From assembly GCA_033807695.1 (NCBI GenBank), contig CM066304.1:2418001-2482000 (forward strand): DNA of 64,000 bases, read 5' to 3'. Of the stretch, positions 22,427 to 33,057 are shown piece by piece (position 1 is the first letter of the stretch; every line of letters begins with the position of its first letter). The notes beneath the pieces were generated by a model. It was not told the DNA's origin. It searched no databases and was given only the letters and a program-made list of their open reading frames with translations. Source of the stretch: Daedaleopsis sinensis (lineage: Eukaryota; Basidiomycota; Agaricomycetes; Polyporales; Polyporaceae). A program made the translations under genes and the position numbers.

Positions 22427-24410
22427 ACAAGGACCCATCCACGAGCAAGGGAAGCATGCGTATTTGACCTGGACCGGGCTGTCCGGATGTGGATACCCCG
22501 GGACATGGCGTGCGTCCGTCCGGTGCTGGAATTCTCGCCACTCAGGGTCGGGCGTAGTGCGCGAGAAGCGTCTCGCACACAGTGCTTCCACGTCGCGTCT
22601 ATCCGAGTTGTCGTCAAGTCTTGGAGGTCTTTCTCAGCGAACATTCTGTCCCACACCGGACTCTTATCTCTGTGAGCACGAGGTAATGAACTGCCGCACC
22701 ACCAGGCACGCTATGGTGACACGTACCGTGTGGAGGACTTCAATCCACGACATAACCTGTGTGCCGCCGAGCGCGAGAAGCTGGATGCTCTCCGGCCGAA
22801 TGTGCGTATTCAGCGGCTGACTGCTCACTTTCCGCACTTTTCCCTGCCCGTACTTCTGTCAGCACTGGCTCAGCAGAGATGTGAAGACGCTTACATTGCA
22901 ATCCCAAAATATATGATATTGATGAGAGCAGACTCCCTGAACAACGATGGCCGTAGAGGGAGATCGCGCTGTTCGTGCCCGCAGACTCCCGCAGTCGCTC
23001 GTTATACAGATGGAAAAAGGAACATACACCGATATCTCGGAGGTCGCGCGGGTGGACTGGCAACTTGAAAACATACAAAAAGAACGAGCTTAAGGATGCT
23101 TTACTATGTGCCAAGGTAAAATCTTTGCGCGCACTTGAGCAAGCAAAGTATCGTGTTCAAACACGCACCTACTTCATGTCGTCGTATCTCAACTACGAGT
23201 AGAGTTGTTGCAGAAACCTAGGATCACCGTGACCTGACCGTGACGCAGGTCTCTTCATGGGCCTGCGGCAGCTGCCGGACGGTAGCATTCACGATCATGT
23301 GACTATGACGGAGTAGTGTTATTGCGCGCCTATGTTCCTCAGCTTCAACGGCCAACTGGCAAACTCTTCGCTGGTTTCCCCAGCTGGGCAACTCAGACTT
23401 TTCCTATCCCGCGCACAATCTATGAGCTCATTCAGGATCACACTAGTGCTCACTACTCGCACCCACACTCTCATCACTTGCTATAGTCCAGATGGCGACC
23501 GAACGATGCTGGCAACAGTGCGCTGCACGGATGGGATCCGAGCCCGCCGGTAACGGCAGGGCGTTCTGGAAGTGCTACTGCTGAATATCTAGCCTTTAGC
23601 TCGGTGAAAGCGAAGGGTGAGTAAAAACCACTTTCCTGGACTCAGAGTCACCAGTCACCTTCCTCGATCTTCTTGATCACATTTACAAGTGAGCACGTCT
23701 TCCGCGCCCGAGGTCGCCGTGCGGGTGCGGGAGACACTTGACCTTGTGTCATATGGTCATCATACTGCTTTCGCAAAGAGAGCCCGACTGGCTGTGTGTG
23801 TAGGACTCACGAGTCAGAACCCCCGTGATCTCTCGAGCTCACAGGGCGGCCCACATATACGATCTGTCAGTGCGTATGCACTCGCCCTGCCTGCCTTCAG
23901 ACATATTCATGCCTGATGTGACTTAGCCCTGATGACGCAGGATCGCGTGCCCGCAGCCCATGTTGTGACAACACGATTCCGGCGATATGTTCATGACATA
24001 CGCCCTCACCCGTCTCCTTCAATCCTGTGCGACGCGGCACATCGTCGGGATCCGCACCTGTCTGTCCTCTTGCACTCCACTGCGCCTACGCTCGACAAGT
24101 CTTGTCCATGGCTGGTTTCGTCTGTGTCTCTGCCGCCCCAAGCCCGTAGTGCGCGGGCTTGAGCGAGGCCGAGCATCACCTGCCGGGACTGATCGCTACG
24201 CTCGCGGGCGTGATGGCTCTCGAGACCACGGCGACCGAGCCGGGGTTGCACACGGGGTTAGGCCGCGGCGCAGAATTGCGGGGGTGCCCGTTTCGTCTAA
24301 CGTGCATCTCGAGTCGCGCCTGCTTACTCTCTACGCGCCATCTTCGCCAATGGGCCACATGTTCTCTAGTGGGCTGGGGGCGACCGATGGGTTAGCGTTC
24401 ACGCAGGAAC

Positions 24411-24420
24411 GTATATAAGG
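24411..24420 (+). promoter_or_regulatory. TATA box of the GH12 gene
   Basis: GTATATAAGG lies 92 bp before the ATG of the endoglucanase, the right place for a fungal TATA element followed by a short leader. The same decamer stands at the same distance before the peptide precursor gene at 29793. Confidence 0.75.
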
Positions 24421-24502
24421 TGCAGAGAGTGGGTGGGGTTTCGTTAGATCGCAGCAACTCCAACTCTTCGACCGCAACAAGAACCACTTACAAGTTACGA
24501 CA

Positions 24503-25456
24503 ATGCACTTCTCGACACTCTTCGCCCTGGTAGCCGTCGCCACGTCTGTGGGTGCACAGACCATCACCGGCCAGTATGACTGCCTGCCCGCCGGCTCGTA
24601 CACTCTCTGCCAGAACCTCTGGGGCGAGTGTGAGTAGCTCCCTCTCGTCCGTCTTTGAGTGTCGGTCTAACCATGATGCGCAGCGGCTGGTGTCGGCGGC
24701 CAGAACACGACGCTCATCAGCACGAGCGGAAACTCCGTATCGTGGCGCACGCAGTGGACGTGGCAGAACGGCCAGAACAACGTCAAGAGCTACGCGAACG
24801 TCATCCACAACTCCGCTAAGGGCGTGCAGGTGCGCCGCTTGCTGCCGGCCATGTGCAAGGAGCTGATCGGGTGAGACAGCTCTCGGCTATAAGGAGTGCA
24901 CCGACGGTATGGCAGTGGAGCGAGACCGAGTCGTCTGGCATCCGCGCCGACATCTCCTACGACATCTGGACTGGAGTGCAGCCCTCTGGGAACCCCGCCA
25001 GCTCTGCGTCCTCGTACGAGATCATGATCTGGCTTGCCGACAAGGGCGGGTGCGCCTCTTCCTCTTTCTCCCCTCTCCCTGTGTATCTCATAATGACCCG
25101 AGTGTTGCAGCGTCCAGCCCGTCGGCTCTCGGATCGCCACGGGAGTATCCATCGCCGGCCACACCTGGACCCTCTGGAGAGGCCCTGCCGCGAACTGGCA
25201 GGTGCTGTCGTTTGTGAGCGCGACCGGGGATATCAAGGACTTCAATGCGAACCTCAAGGACTTCTTCGACTACCTCGTCCAGCACCAGGGTGTCTCTGCC
25301 TCCCAGGTAAGCAGCGTCTTTCGTGCCGCCTGCGGAGCTGGCTGACGAGGGTTGTGGTGTGATCAGTACCTCCAGGCCATTCAAGCTGGCACGGAGCCGT
25401 TCACCGGCAGCGCGAACCTGCTCACGTCGAGCTACAGCGTTGCCGTCAACCGCTGA
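24503..25456 (+). CDS. Secreted endoglucanase, glycoside hydrolase family 12
   Basis: An extracellular enzyme that cleaves beta-1,4-glucan (cellulose or xyloglucan) by a retaining mechanism. Five exons (24503-24629, 24684-24829, 24880-25049, 25111-25306, 25367-25456) join in frame to 242 residues, the usual size for GH12 without a carbohydrate-binding module. The signal peptide is MHFSTLFALVAVATSVGAQ. Then come QYDCLPAGSYTLCQNLWGE, WRTQWTWQNGQNNVKSYANV, the nucleophile strand SSYEIMIWLADKGG (Glu), GHTWTLWRGPAANWQVLSFV and the acid/base Glu in AGTEPFTG, ending SYSVAVNR. Two Cys near the N-terminus can form the conserved disulphide. It is convergent with the DUF4246 gene. It probably serves plant cell-wall degradation; whether it prefers xyloglucan or glucan cannot be told. 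Confidence 0.96.
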
Positions 25457-25683
25457 TCCACAACACGGAAGCAGAAAGGACAATTCATAATCGAGCAAAG
25501 ACTCCGAGTGCGGTTATATGTACAGAAGTTGTAGGGTTTGACGAATATTCGTAAATGTATGCAAATGAACTTCAAGTTTGAGTCTGAAAGAGCGGGGAGA
25601 CAGCTGCCTATTTTACAGTACGCCGGCACAGCAGGAATGAGGTGACGAACTGCAGTGGCATTGCATGGTCCGCGACACTTGTA

Positions 25684-27588
25684 TCAATGTTCGCACATGT
25701 TGAATCGTGACTCGTACACATTCCTGTTCTGAACCACAACATAGTCCGACCGTTCCTTCATGACTTCCCTTCGGTGCTCTTCTGCGTCCTGACGCGTCAT
25801 CGTATCTTGAAGCGCATAGTCCGCGACGATATCGAACACCTCTTCTGGCAGCTTCTTCATCAACGGTATCCGTCTCATCTCCTCGAGGTACCACTCGCGC
25901 TGCTGTGGGGGGACGTCCGTCGTCGAGTAGATCCTGCGGAACGGGTCGACGAGGAAGAAGCACAAGATCTTCCTATGCCCGGGCTTAGAAGCGTCGGCCA
26001 GCTCGAACGGCTCGACGCGGTGCTGCCAGAAGTTCGGGAACGCAACGCACACGTCTTCGGCCGCAACGACATGCCCGAGCTCCTGGTGTAGGAAGTCTTG
26101 CTTCGTGTAACCGAAGGCGTACTTCCAGCCGTCCTGGTCCCCGTACTGATACTTCGCTTCCGAGGAGTGCGTCCCGAATGTCCCGCGGAAGGCAAGGCGC
26201 GACTCGGTCATGTTCTCGCACGCATAGTAGTAGATCCCTGTAGCAACGATGCGCTCGTTGACCATGCCCTCGACGTGCCAGGATCCTCCCGGGTACTTGG
26301 GGTTAGCAGGGGTGAGGACGATGTTCGCAAGCTTGACGATCACTTGGAGCGTGCGGCCGTTGAGCGAGATAACTGTACGATTCTCCGTCCGGGGAGGCTC
26401 GAAGGTCGGGGGATCAGGTATGAGCGGGTCGTGGCCGCGTCCGGGGCGAATGTCTTCCTCTTCCTCCTCTTCCTCGTCACTTTGCTCTTCGTCGTCGCCA
26501 TGGTCCGAGCGTTCGCTTCCTTCGGGAGTTGGGGGCAGGTGTGAGTACCACGTCATGGGATCGACATCGATGACGCGCCCGGGGAATGGGGAGACAGAAT
26601 CAGAAAGGACGTTCTCAAACATGGGGAGGAAGCGTTGGAAGACCGAAGTGATGGTGGAGTAAAGGAGCCTGTGCTCGATTGGGTGGAGATGGTTAATGTA
26701 GCCTCTGCACGCCACCTCGCCCACTTCAGAAACGGCGAAGTCGGTTGGGAGCCACTGGAAGACGCGCGACGTCATGTTCGTGAGACGTTCCTCGCGCCAT
26801 GTGCCATATAGAGCTTCGGCTTCTCTCTGCTGCTCCTCGGCCATGCTTTCATCTTCATCTGAGTCATCCTCGCTGTTGTAATCCCAGATTCGCTTGTACT
26901 CATCCTCGCTATAGTATTCACCCAGCTCCAGGTACGCGATAAAGTCCTGGCGGTACGCTCGGTACTTCCTCCACGTACATCTGCGGAGAGCACCGGTCGC
27001 GGAATTGCGGACTACACTCCTGCCGATACGTAGACAATACAGCGAGGGGTGGACGAGGTCGAGTACCTGATGGTTTGAGCCCGGATGCCAGTCTTTCTTA
27101 TCGTCTGGTATACACTCAAGGTTGGACATTGAATGGCGCAAGGACATCTTGAGCTCTTCGGGAATGAGAGATGGGCATTCGTAGACTGCGTATATCACGG
27201 TGGGCTATGGAGATGTCTAAGCCGGCGTATGTTACCCCATCACAGTCAGAAAACATACCTGAATGGCAGTCTGCTCGTCCCGGTGGCCAGCGAGGAACCT
27301 CAACTCGTCAAAGACGTAATCGAGCTGTGCGGAGGTGATGGGCCACTTCGGCCACTTCTTGTTTCCGATGCGACGGTAGTTCGTACTAGTATGCCATTCC
27401 TCCTCGATAGCGACGCGGTCGAGCTGAACAAATTCCTCGCGCCATTTGGCGACGAGAACTTCGTCTTGGACTTTGATCCACCACCGTGGTTTCGCCCTGA
27501 TAAGTCCAGAGAGCCTGCGCATGCGGAGCTCAACAAGTGTTACAGGATCACGTTCGTTGAATTCGTAGGGTGAGGGGAACCAGTACAT
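25684..27588 (-). CDS. DUF4246 family protein
   Basis: A large fungal protein of uncharacterised family DUF4246. Two exons: MYWFPSPYEFNERDPVTLVE up to HRDEQTAIQ (27588 to about 27258), then after a short intron ending CATAG, PTVIYAVYECPSLIPEELK to the stop at 25684. Typical family blocks are visible: WREERLTNMTSRVFQWLPTD, RTLQVIVKLANIVLTP, PGGSWHVEGMVNERIVATGI, SRLAFRGTFG, QELGHVVAAEDVCVAFPNFW, QHRVEPFELADASKPGHRKI and LCFFLVDPFRRI. The His/Glu residues in WHVEG and QHRVEP and the jelly-roll-like order recall Fe(II)/2-oxoglutarate oxygenases; I infer that, it is not shown. An acidic run (DEEQSDEEEEEEED) interrupts the core. The length, about 610 residues, is normal. Confidence 0.9.
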
Positions 27589-29700
27589 CTTGTCCGTGTG
27601 GCCAGGTCGAGGGAGTCGTTTTAGGCTGGAGAGCTGCAGAAGCTAATCACACTTGATCAGCGAAGTTTCTCTATGCCTTCTGACATTGGTAGACACTCAC
27701 TTTGAGCTTGAAGGCCTTGAAAAGCTAGTTGTGGGTGGTGCCTACAGTTGGTGACAGATATGCAGCGAGGGAAACACGGTCGCCGAAGGGCCTCAATTCG
27801 GAGCTCCTTAAATTTCTGAGGCTGCGATACGGTTGGGCGCGCATTACGTGGAGCATCCTCACACGCCGGGGGCCGTAACGACGGGACACTGAATAGAGAA
27901 TGAGCACTTTAGGTGCAGTCATCAATCAGAATCAATACAGAAGGAATTGGTCGTTGAGATAGTAGCTCTGAATATACAGAAAGTAAGATAGGCGCTAGCG
28001 CTCTGCACACAGAAACTATATCGCAGAATGCAATCAACTCACCTGTTACGTGTTAAATAACAGAGGACAAGCCCTCCTGACCAGAAACAAGAGCACCAAA
28101 GGAGCAGGTCGCTAAAGGAGCCGGGATCTCAACCTTGATCCCATCCATTCACCTCTGAGGATGAGGTCGCATCGAATTCTGAACTCCATTCGGTTTTGAC
28201 GGTACATACTGTACAATCTAGCATGTTATATGCGATTCTATGCAGCCTGTGAGTGTGACTCGTGAGGGAAAGTGATGAGAAACGGTACCAAGAATAAAGA
28301 TGTGGTCGCTTCGAGAAATTTGACCTGCGTTGCTTATCGGCATGCGCACCTCTCCTCGTGACGCTGCAAATAGAAAATTTGACCGGTATCGCATCGTGAC
28401 GGTCTCGGCGGAGTCGGGCGCCGTCATACACGTAGGCCTACTAGGTGACTGCCAGCCTGAGTACTTAGATGACCCCCTTCCTAGTACGATTCCATGCCAG
28501 GTAGCATGGGCAATCGTGCAGAGTGGTAGAAAAGTATTCGAGCCCAGGTAATGGTTGATAGGACGTCTGACTCTGAGCAGTGAGCTAGTAGTGAGGCACT
28601 GTGAGGGCAGCTGGTCCTCGGAGGAGGAGGGAGGCTACTACCGTTTTCAACTTGGTACTTCCGAACTACGACAACGGTAGCGCCGAGAAACGAACACGTG
28701 ATGTTGTCGTCCGCGCAGCGCGGCACCGCCACTGGTAGTACGGCGGTTCTCCTCAAACAAACCCAAACCACCATCTGCCTTGGGTTCGTCGCAATTCCCT
28801 CTCACGTTAAATGACAGAGGCCGTCTGCTCCTCCGCAGCCGGCCATCTTCTCACTTGTGTATGCTACAATGCCAAGGAGAGCGAACAAGTTCGCCAAAGT
28901 CCCTGAAAGTTCTTCCTGGTGAGTGCTATTTAACGGTATGATGGAGTCTCATTTATAGGTGGATTAGATACGAATCACGTCTTATTCACAAGTTCTACGG
29001 TGATCACGATGGATGATAGTCTTCGCTTCTCGCTTTACCTCGTTTGCCACGGATGCGCGGCATGGAACCATGGCGAAGTATAGGCACGATTTCTCAGCTT
29101 GAACCGCCAACGTGGCGATCGTGCCGTGCGGCATAAAACGTACCCCTAGGCTTCTGTGCCACTATCTCATCAATGTGACACTGTGCCCAAGGTACTAGAG
29201 TGCACCGCCCTAAGTCGATTGCGTCAACACGAACTCCAGTGCGCTCCGATAGCGATTGATAGCGAGCATGTGGGCACTGGGTTTGGGCCTATGCGCGCCT
29301 CAGTGTACCCTACAACAAATCCAATAGCCTGAGGAGCGTCTTGCTGTACTCAATCTCAACCGAAGCATACCGAACGCACGCTACGCGGTATCGGTGTCCT
29401 ATCACTGAAACTGGGCTTTTCGTTGACCGTCCACAAACATGAATCGCCAACACTTTCGATCTTGCGATTTTCCGTATCATTCTCGATACGTACTGGGTCT
29501 ACTCAGGTCTACACCGCCCTGTAGAATATCGTGTAAGTCGTGCTCGAATGAATTGTCGCTCACCATTGTTAGCGCCATATGAATCACTCCAGCGACTCGC
29601 CGACATGCCATGATGTGCACAGACCCTGTCAAGAATATAATACAATCTAGTCTCTAACGGTATGCCATGCCCGGTAGCCGAGGTGAGTTGTCGAAATGTT
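27589..29700. other. Intergenic region upstream of the DUF4246 and repeat-peptide genes
   Basis: About 2.1 kb between divergent genes, less GC-rich than the coding parts. Frames are short and match nothing. It should contain both promoters. No repeats or RNA genes were recognised. Confidence 0.45.
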
Positions 29701-29710
29701 GTATATAAGG
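29701..29710 (+). promoter_or_regulatory. TATA box of the repeat-peptide precursor gene
   Basis: GTATATAAGG is found 92 bp before the ATG at 29793 and is followed by a pyrimidine-rich leader (CTTGCCTTCATCCGCTCGTC and on), a typical strong fungal core promoter. Confidence 0.75.
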
Positions 29711-29792
29711 ACTAACGACACGGCGGCACATTGCACCGCACCTTGCCTTCATCCGCTCGTCTGCATCCTCTAGCTACACCCAACTCTTCACC

Positions 29793-30190
29793 ATGTCGTT
29801 CAAGGCAGTAATCCTCTTCTTAAACCTTTTGGCTGCTGTTACTACTCCGGTATGTCTTGATATTGTTTCATCTTTCACTCAATCCTATCATGCGTGGTGT
29901 GTGCTAAATCACGCTTGTCTTCGTCGTTTGGCAGAGCGCGGCGACGCCGCTCGAAGACTCGATACACTCGGAGACTACTGGCGAGCCCGATGCGTATTGG
30001 GCTCTCAGTAACTGGGTTATCAAGCGCGATGAGGCTTCCGTAGCTCAGCCGGAGTCGGATGCCTCGGTCGAGCCTGACGCGTTTTGGGCTCTGAGCAACT
30101 GGGTAATCAAGCGTGCACCCAGTGAAGAGGTAAGCAAACGGTCATATCATTTATTCGTCGTCTATTGACAATCGCCAATCGAAGCAGTGA
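29793..30190 (+). CDS. Secreted repeat-peptide precursor with Kex2 (KR) sites
   Basis: I do not recognise a named family. Exon 1 (29793-29849) encodes the hydrophobic signal MSFKAVILFLNLLAAVTTP. After an 85-nt intron, exon 2 (29935-30129) contains two near-identical units, GEPDAYWALSNWVIKR and VEPDAFWALSNWVIKR, 29 residues apart, with spacer DEASVAQPESDASV. Each unit ends in Lys-Arg, the cleavage signal of the Golgi protease Kex2. The residues before the aromatic core pair up as EP and DA, dipeptides of the kind trimmed by Ste13-type aminopeptidases. This predicts release of the nonapeptides [Y/F]WALSNWVI. After RAPSEE a donor GTAAGC leads either to a 58-nt intron and an immediate TGA at 30188 (84 residues), or to a distant exon at 30776-30832. 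It has a TATA box and sits alone between unrelated genes. The role, signalling or a modified peptide product, is inferred. Confidence 0.75.
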
Positions 30191-30775
30191 GAGTATAACT
30201 GTAGTAAAACGTGCATCACGAGCGAGATCAGGTGTTCCTTCACTTCCGATAGAAGTCTAGCGTTGAAATCTTGTATCAGTGTTCATTGTTAAACAACTGA
30301 GTACTTGGATTTGCACAACGGCTTGCCGACTCTTTGCACAGTCACTTGAGGTCAAGTCTCACGCTACAACTTGCCTGGGTGCTGACATGAGATCTTATTC
30401 GTCATGCCTTTCAAGCGTTTCACTCCGTCTTCTGTGATTAAAATGCGACTCGAACATGAGGCAGCAAAGAGCAGCAGCAGGGTCGGCCACCACTCGTCCG
30501 ATCCACCGACAGCAGAACCCTTCGCGTTACGGCGAGAAGTAGGTGGTCTGTGTCAGTGAGTAGCGGGAGTGTCGACGGAGCGGATGGTGTCGAACCCCTT
30601 TAAGTTGCTGCTACTGGCCTGTGGGCCGCGGGGACGGGCAAGTTGCTCGCACTGGCCGGGTAGTCCGTGTTGACCAAATACACGAACGCTTAACGGGACG
30701 CTCTCGATCCGCACGTGGGCTTGGTGTGGCGTCACGGGTATACTACTTAATTATCCTCAACTGACGATTGACCAG

Positions 30776-30832
30776 CGTACCTACAACTGGTGGTACAGCT
30801 CGTACTACGGTGGTCGTCCGAGTCGGAAGTGA
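30776..30832 (+). other. Possible alternative last exon of the repeat-peptide gene
   Basis: After a good acceptor (GATTGACCAG) the sequence reads RTYNWWYSSYYGGRPSRK and stop, in the phase required by the donor at 30130. Used this way the intron would be about 646 nt, very long for this genome, and the precursor would be 102 residues with an aromatic tail. It may be a genuine tail or chance. Confidence 0.3.
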
Positions 30833-31115
30833 AACACAATCCGAGCTTTAACCTAGTTGTTTGTATCGCTTGCGCGCTGTGCTTTGCTATGTCATCTCCC
30901 AGGAAGAGCCCTCTGTCTACGAGTACGTTTGGCTTCTTCATATAGTTTACCAAGCTGGCCAAGCCCTCCGAGACCAGTTAGTCAAGCTTCAACGTCGAAT
31001 GCTCGTTTTGGGCCGCGTGAGTCCGTTGCTACAGCCTACAGGGGCCCTCGGCTGGCTTCGGCCGAACACATTGCTGTGCGATACAGCATACACGCGGTGA
31101 GCGGTACCAAACAAA

Positions 31116-32789
31116 TTACGCCTTACGAAACTTTCCCTGCATCCAGACCCGATACATCTTCAGCTGCCGCTTGCGGTTGACGATGAGTCGGCGATCGACG
31201 CCGAGCTGCTCAACGACGAAGAGCGGGTGCGACCCGTCCTTGAGCGGGAGAGGTGCGGACAGGATAGGATGGACCGCGCCTGCCTTGAGAGGACTCTGGG
31301 GCAATGCGTCTGCCGAGGAGAACTCTGCCAACGCGCTGTCGACCTCGCTGGTGCTGCGGCCTACTGGCTTCGACGCGGACGGCGCGTGCGAGCCGCTAGC
31401 AGTCACGGGGATCGCGGACGGGGTGGCGTCTGCGTCGGACAGATCCTCGTTCTCCTCGATTACTTGGACGGGGCGGTGTTCTCTCGAGGCTGCGGGGGCG
31501 GGGAGGCCGGTGAAGAGTAGGGCGAGCTCGTCTGCGCGCTGCGGTGAGCAAACGCAAATGTCGAGGAAGCTGATGAGACCGTCGTCGACCCACCGAGCTC
31601 AAAGAAGTACACTCGGGTCTTGTCGCCCCGGATGTAGAAGTTGTCGTCGAGGAGACGGCCGCCTTTGAACCTGAGCTGCGTGAGATCGTATCGGCCGTAG
31701 TCGCGGAAGAGAAGTCTTCCGCCCGGCTTGAGGAGCTAGCGCGGAGAGACATGCTGTAGGTAAAGGGAGGCTAATTATGGTGGATTCTATCCTCACCTTG
31801 TGGACGTTAGAGACCGCGTTCGCCCATTCTGACGGGTGGAGCGCGCTCATGACGAAGATCAACACGACGATATCGAGGGTCCCGGGCTCTAGACCCGGCG
31901 GAAGGGACGTAGAAGTCAAATCCCAGACCGCGGCATGGATCGTGCCAACGGGCGGAGATGTATAGAGCGGGTTGTTCTGTTATGAGTTCATCAAAATCAA
32001 ACAATGTACGAAGAACACGAAAGGATTCTCCTACCTGTACGAGCTTAACCGCATGGGAGGAGTAGTCGTAGGCTAGCAGCTTCAGATGCGGGTTCTGGTT
32101 AGCGGAGAGAAGCGGAAAAACGGCGTTGCCAGCTCCTAAAAGCCAAACTATCTAAGAGTCTAATCCAATCAAGCAAAGTCGACAGGTACACACCACAGCC
32201 AATCTCGGCGACGGTCATTGGTCCTGCCTAGGACACATCAATGATACAGTTCCGCAGTCGTATAAGGAAGACGGCTACGTCAGACTCGGCAGCTGCCTTC
32301 AATTCTGGGAATTCAAGGTGTAGCCTGTATAGTATGGTCAGGTTAGAGTCAGAACAGGAAACAGGCCAGATAGCATTGACCATTTTCTGTTGCGGAAGAA
32401 GTTGTTCGCGTTCATCTTGTAAAAGTTGTCCCTATCGGTATCTGTGAGTAGGTATTTTCATACGTTTTGACGTTAAGGGGCCGACCAGTGTCGCGCCGGC
32501 TTGTCGTTGTATTTTGCTTTCTCGGTTTCGGGCACCGGTGCGGTTTTCTGCTTCGTCAAGGCGGCTGCGATGATCTCGTCCTGGTCGTCTGGCGGCGGTA
32601 CATGGTCCCATGCGTTCTGGCTCCAGACGTCTGCGTCCTCGGTGAGGAATCTGTGGTTGAATGTGAGCTGAGTTGAGGACTCGGAGGTGTGAGCGGTGCA
32701 GACCTTGATCCGAAAGGGGGCTTGTCGGCCGAGACGTCGTGGACTGACGATGCGGTTTTCGGTATCCGCGCAGGCAGGGGTGTGGCCAT
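31116..32789 (-). CDS. TRM140: tRNA 3-methylcytidine methyltransferase, METTL2/Trm140 family
   Basis: An AdoMet-dependent enzyme that makes 3-methylcytidine at position 32 of threonine and/or serine tRNAs. The ATG at 32789 gives [20 protein letters not shown]; a short intron joins PPFGSR to [20 protein letters not shown], the family entry motif. Next come [20 protein letters not shown] and FFRNRKW, the substrate-side motif of this family, then AdoMet motif I as [18 protein letters not shown] with [55 protein letters not shown] and [18 protein letters not shown] finish the core. An insert of about 70 residues rich in Ser and Ala precedes the C-terminal block [20 protein letters not shown] and the stop at 31116. 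Divergent from the RhoGEF gene with 268 bp between starts. The exact tRNA target is not predictable. Confidence 0.93.
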
Positions 32790-33057
32790 ATTATCTGTCT
32801 GGGAGTTGTGAGTATATTTGCACGAAGGTCGTTGGTTTGTCGAAACGTTGATGGTTGAGATGGGCGGGGACGAGCGGCTAGATGGGCCGGCGAGGCCAGA
32901 GCCCCGGAGTCCGAAAAAGGCAGGTGCGCTGAGGGAGGGGGTGATTGGATTCAGTGACTGCTGCGCTCTGGACCTGACCGCGAGGTTGTACGAGTCCAAG
33001 TCCGATGCTCAGGGCTCTCGTTTGCTCATACTCTACACTTGCTTTCTAACTCTCACC
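32790..33057. promoter_or_regulatory. Bidirectional promoter between TRM140 and the RhoGEF gene
   Basis: Only 268 bp separate the two start codons, so control elements are shared or overlapping. The RhoGEF side ends in a pyrimidine-rich leader (ACACTTGCTTTCTAACTCTC) just before the ATG. No clear TATA box. Confidence 0.6.

Larger units (their letters stand above)
18821..24410. other. 5.6-kb gene-poor region with short tandem repeats
   Basis: I find no gene I can support. Open frames are under about 250 codons, overlap on both strands and have Arg/Cys/Ser-rich compositions typical of chance frames in GC-rich DNA. Several short tandem repeats lie at 19098, 20369, 20431, 20656 and 22408. The right end is the upstream region of the GH12 gene. 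Confidence 0.45.

Noticed and set aside
22327..23114. Minus-strand frames resembling a small gene
   Set aside because: Two adjacent frames have moderately protein-like composition, but no conserved motif and no consistent introns link them.
30466..30482. CAG-rich stretch as a further exon of the repeat-peptide gene
   Set aside because: No frame from it continues with KR units or joins in phase to the known exons.
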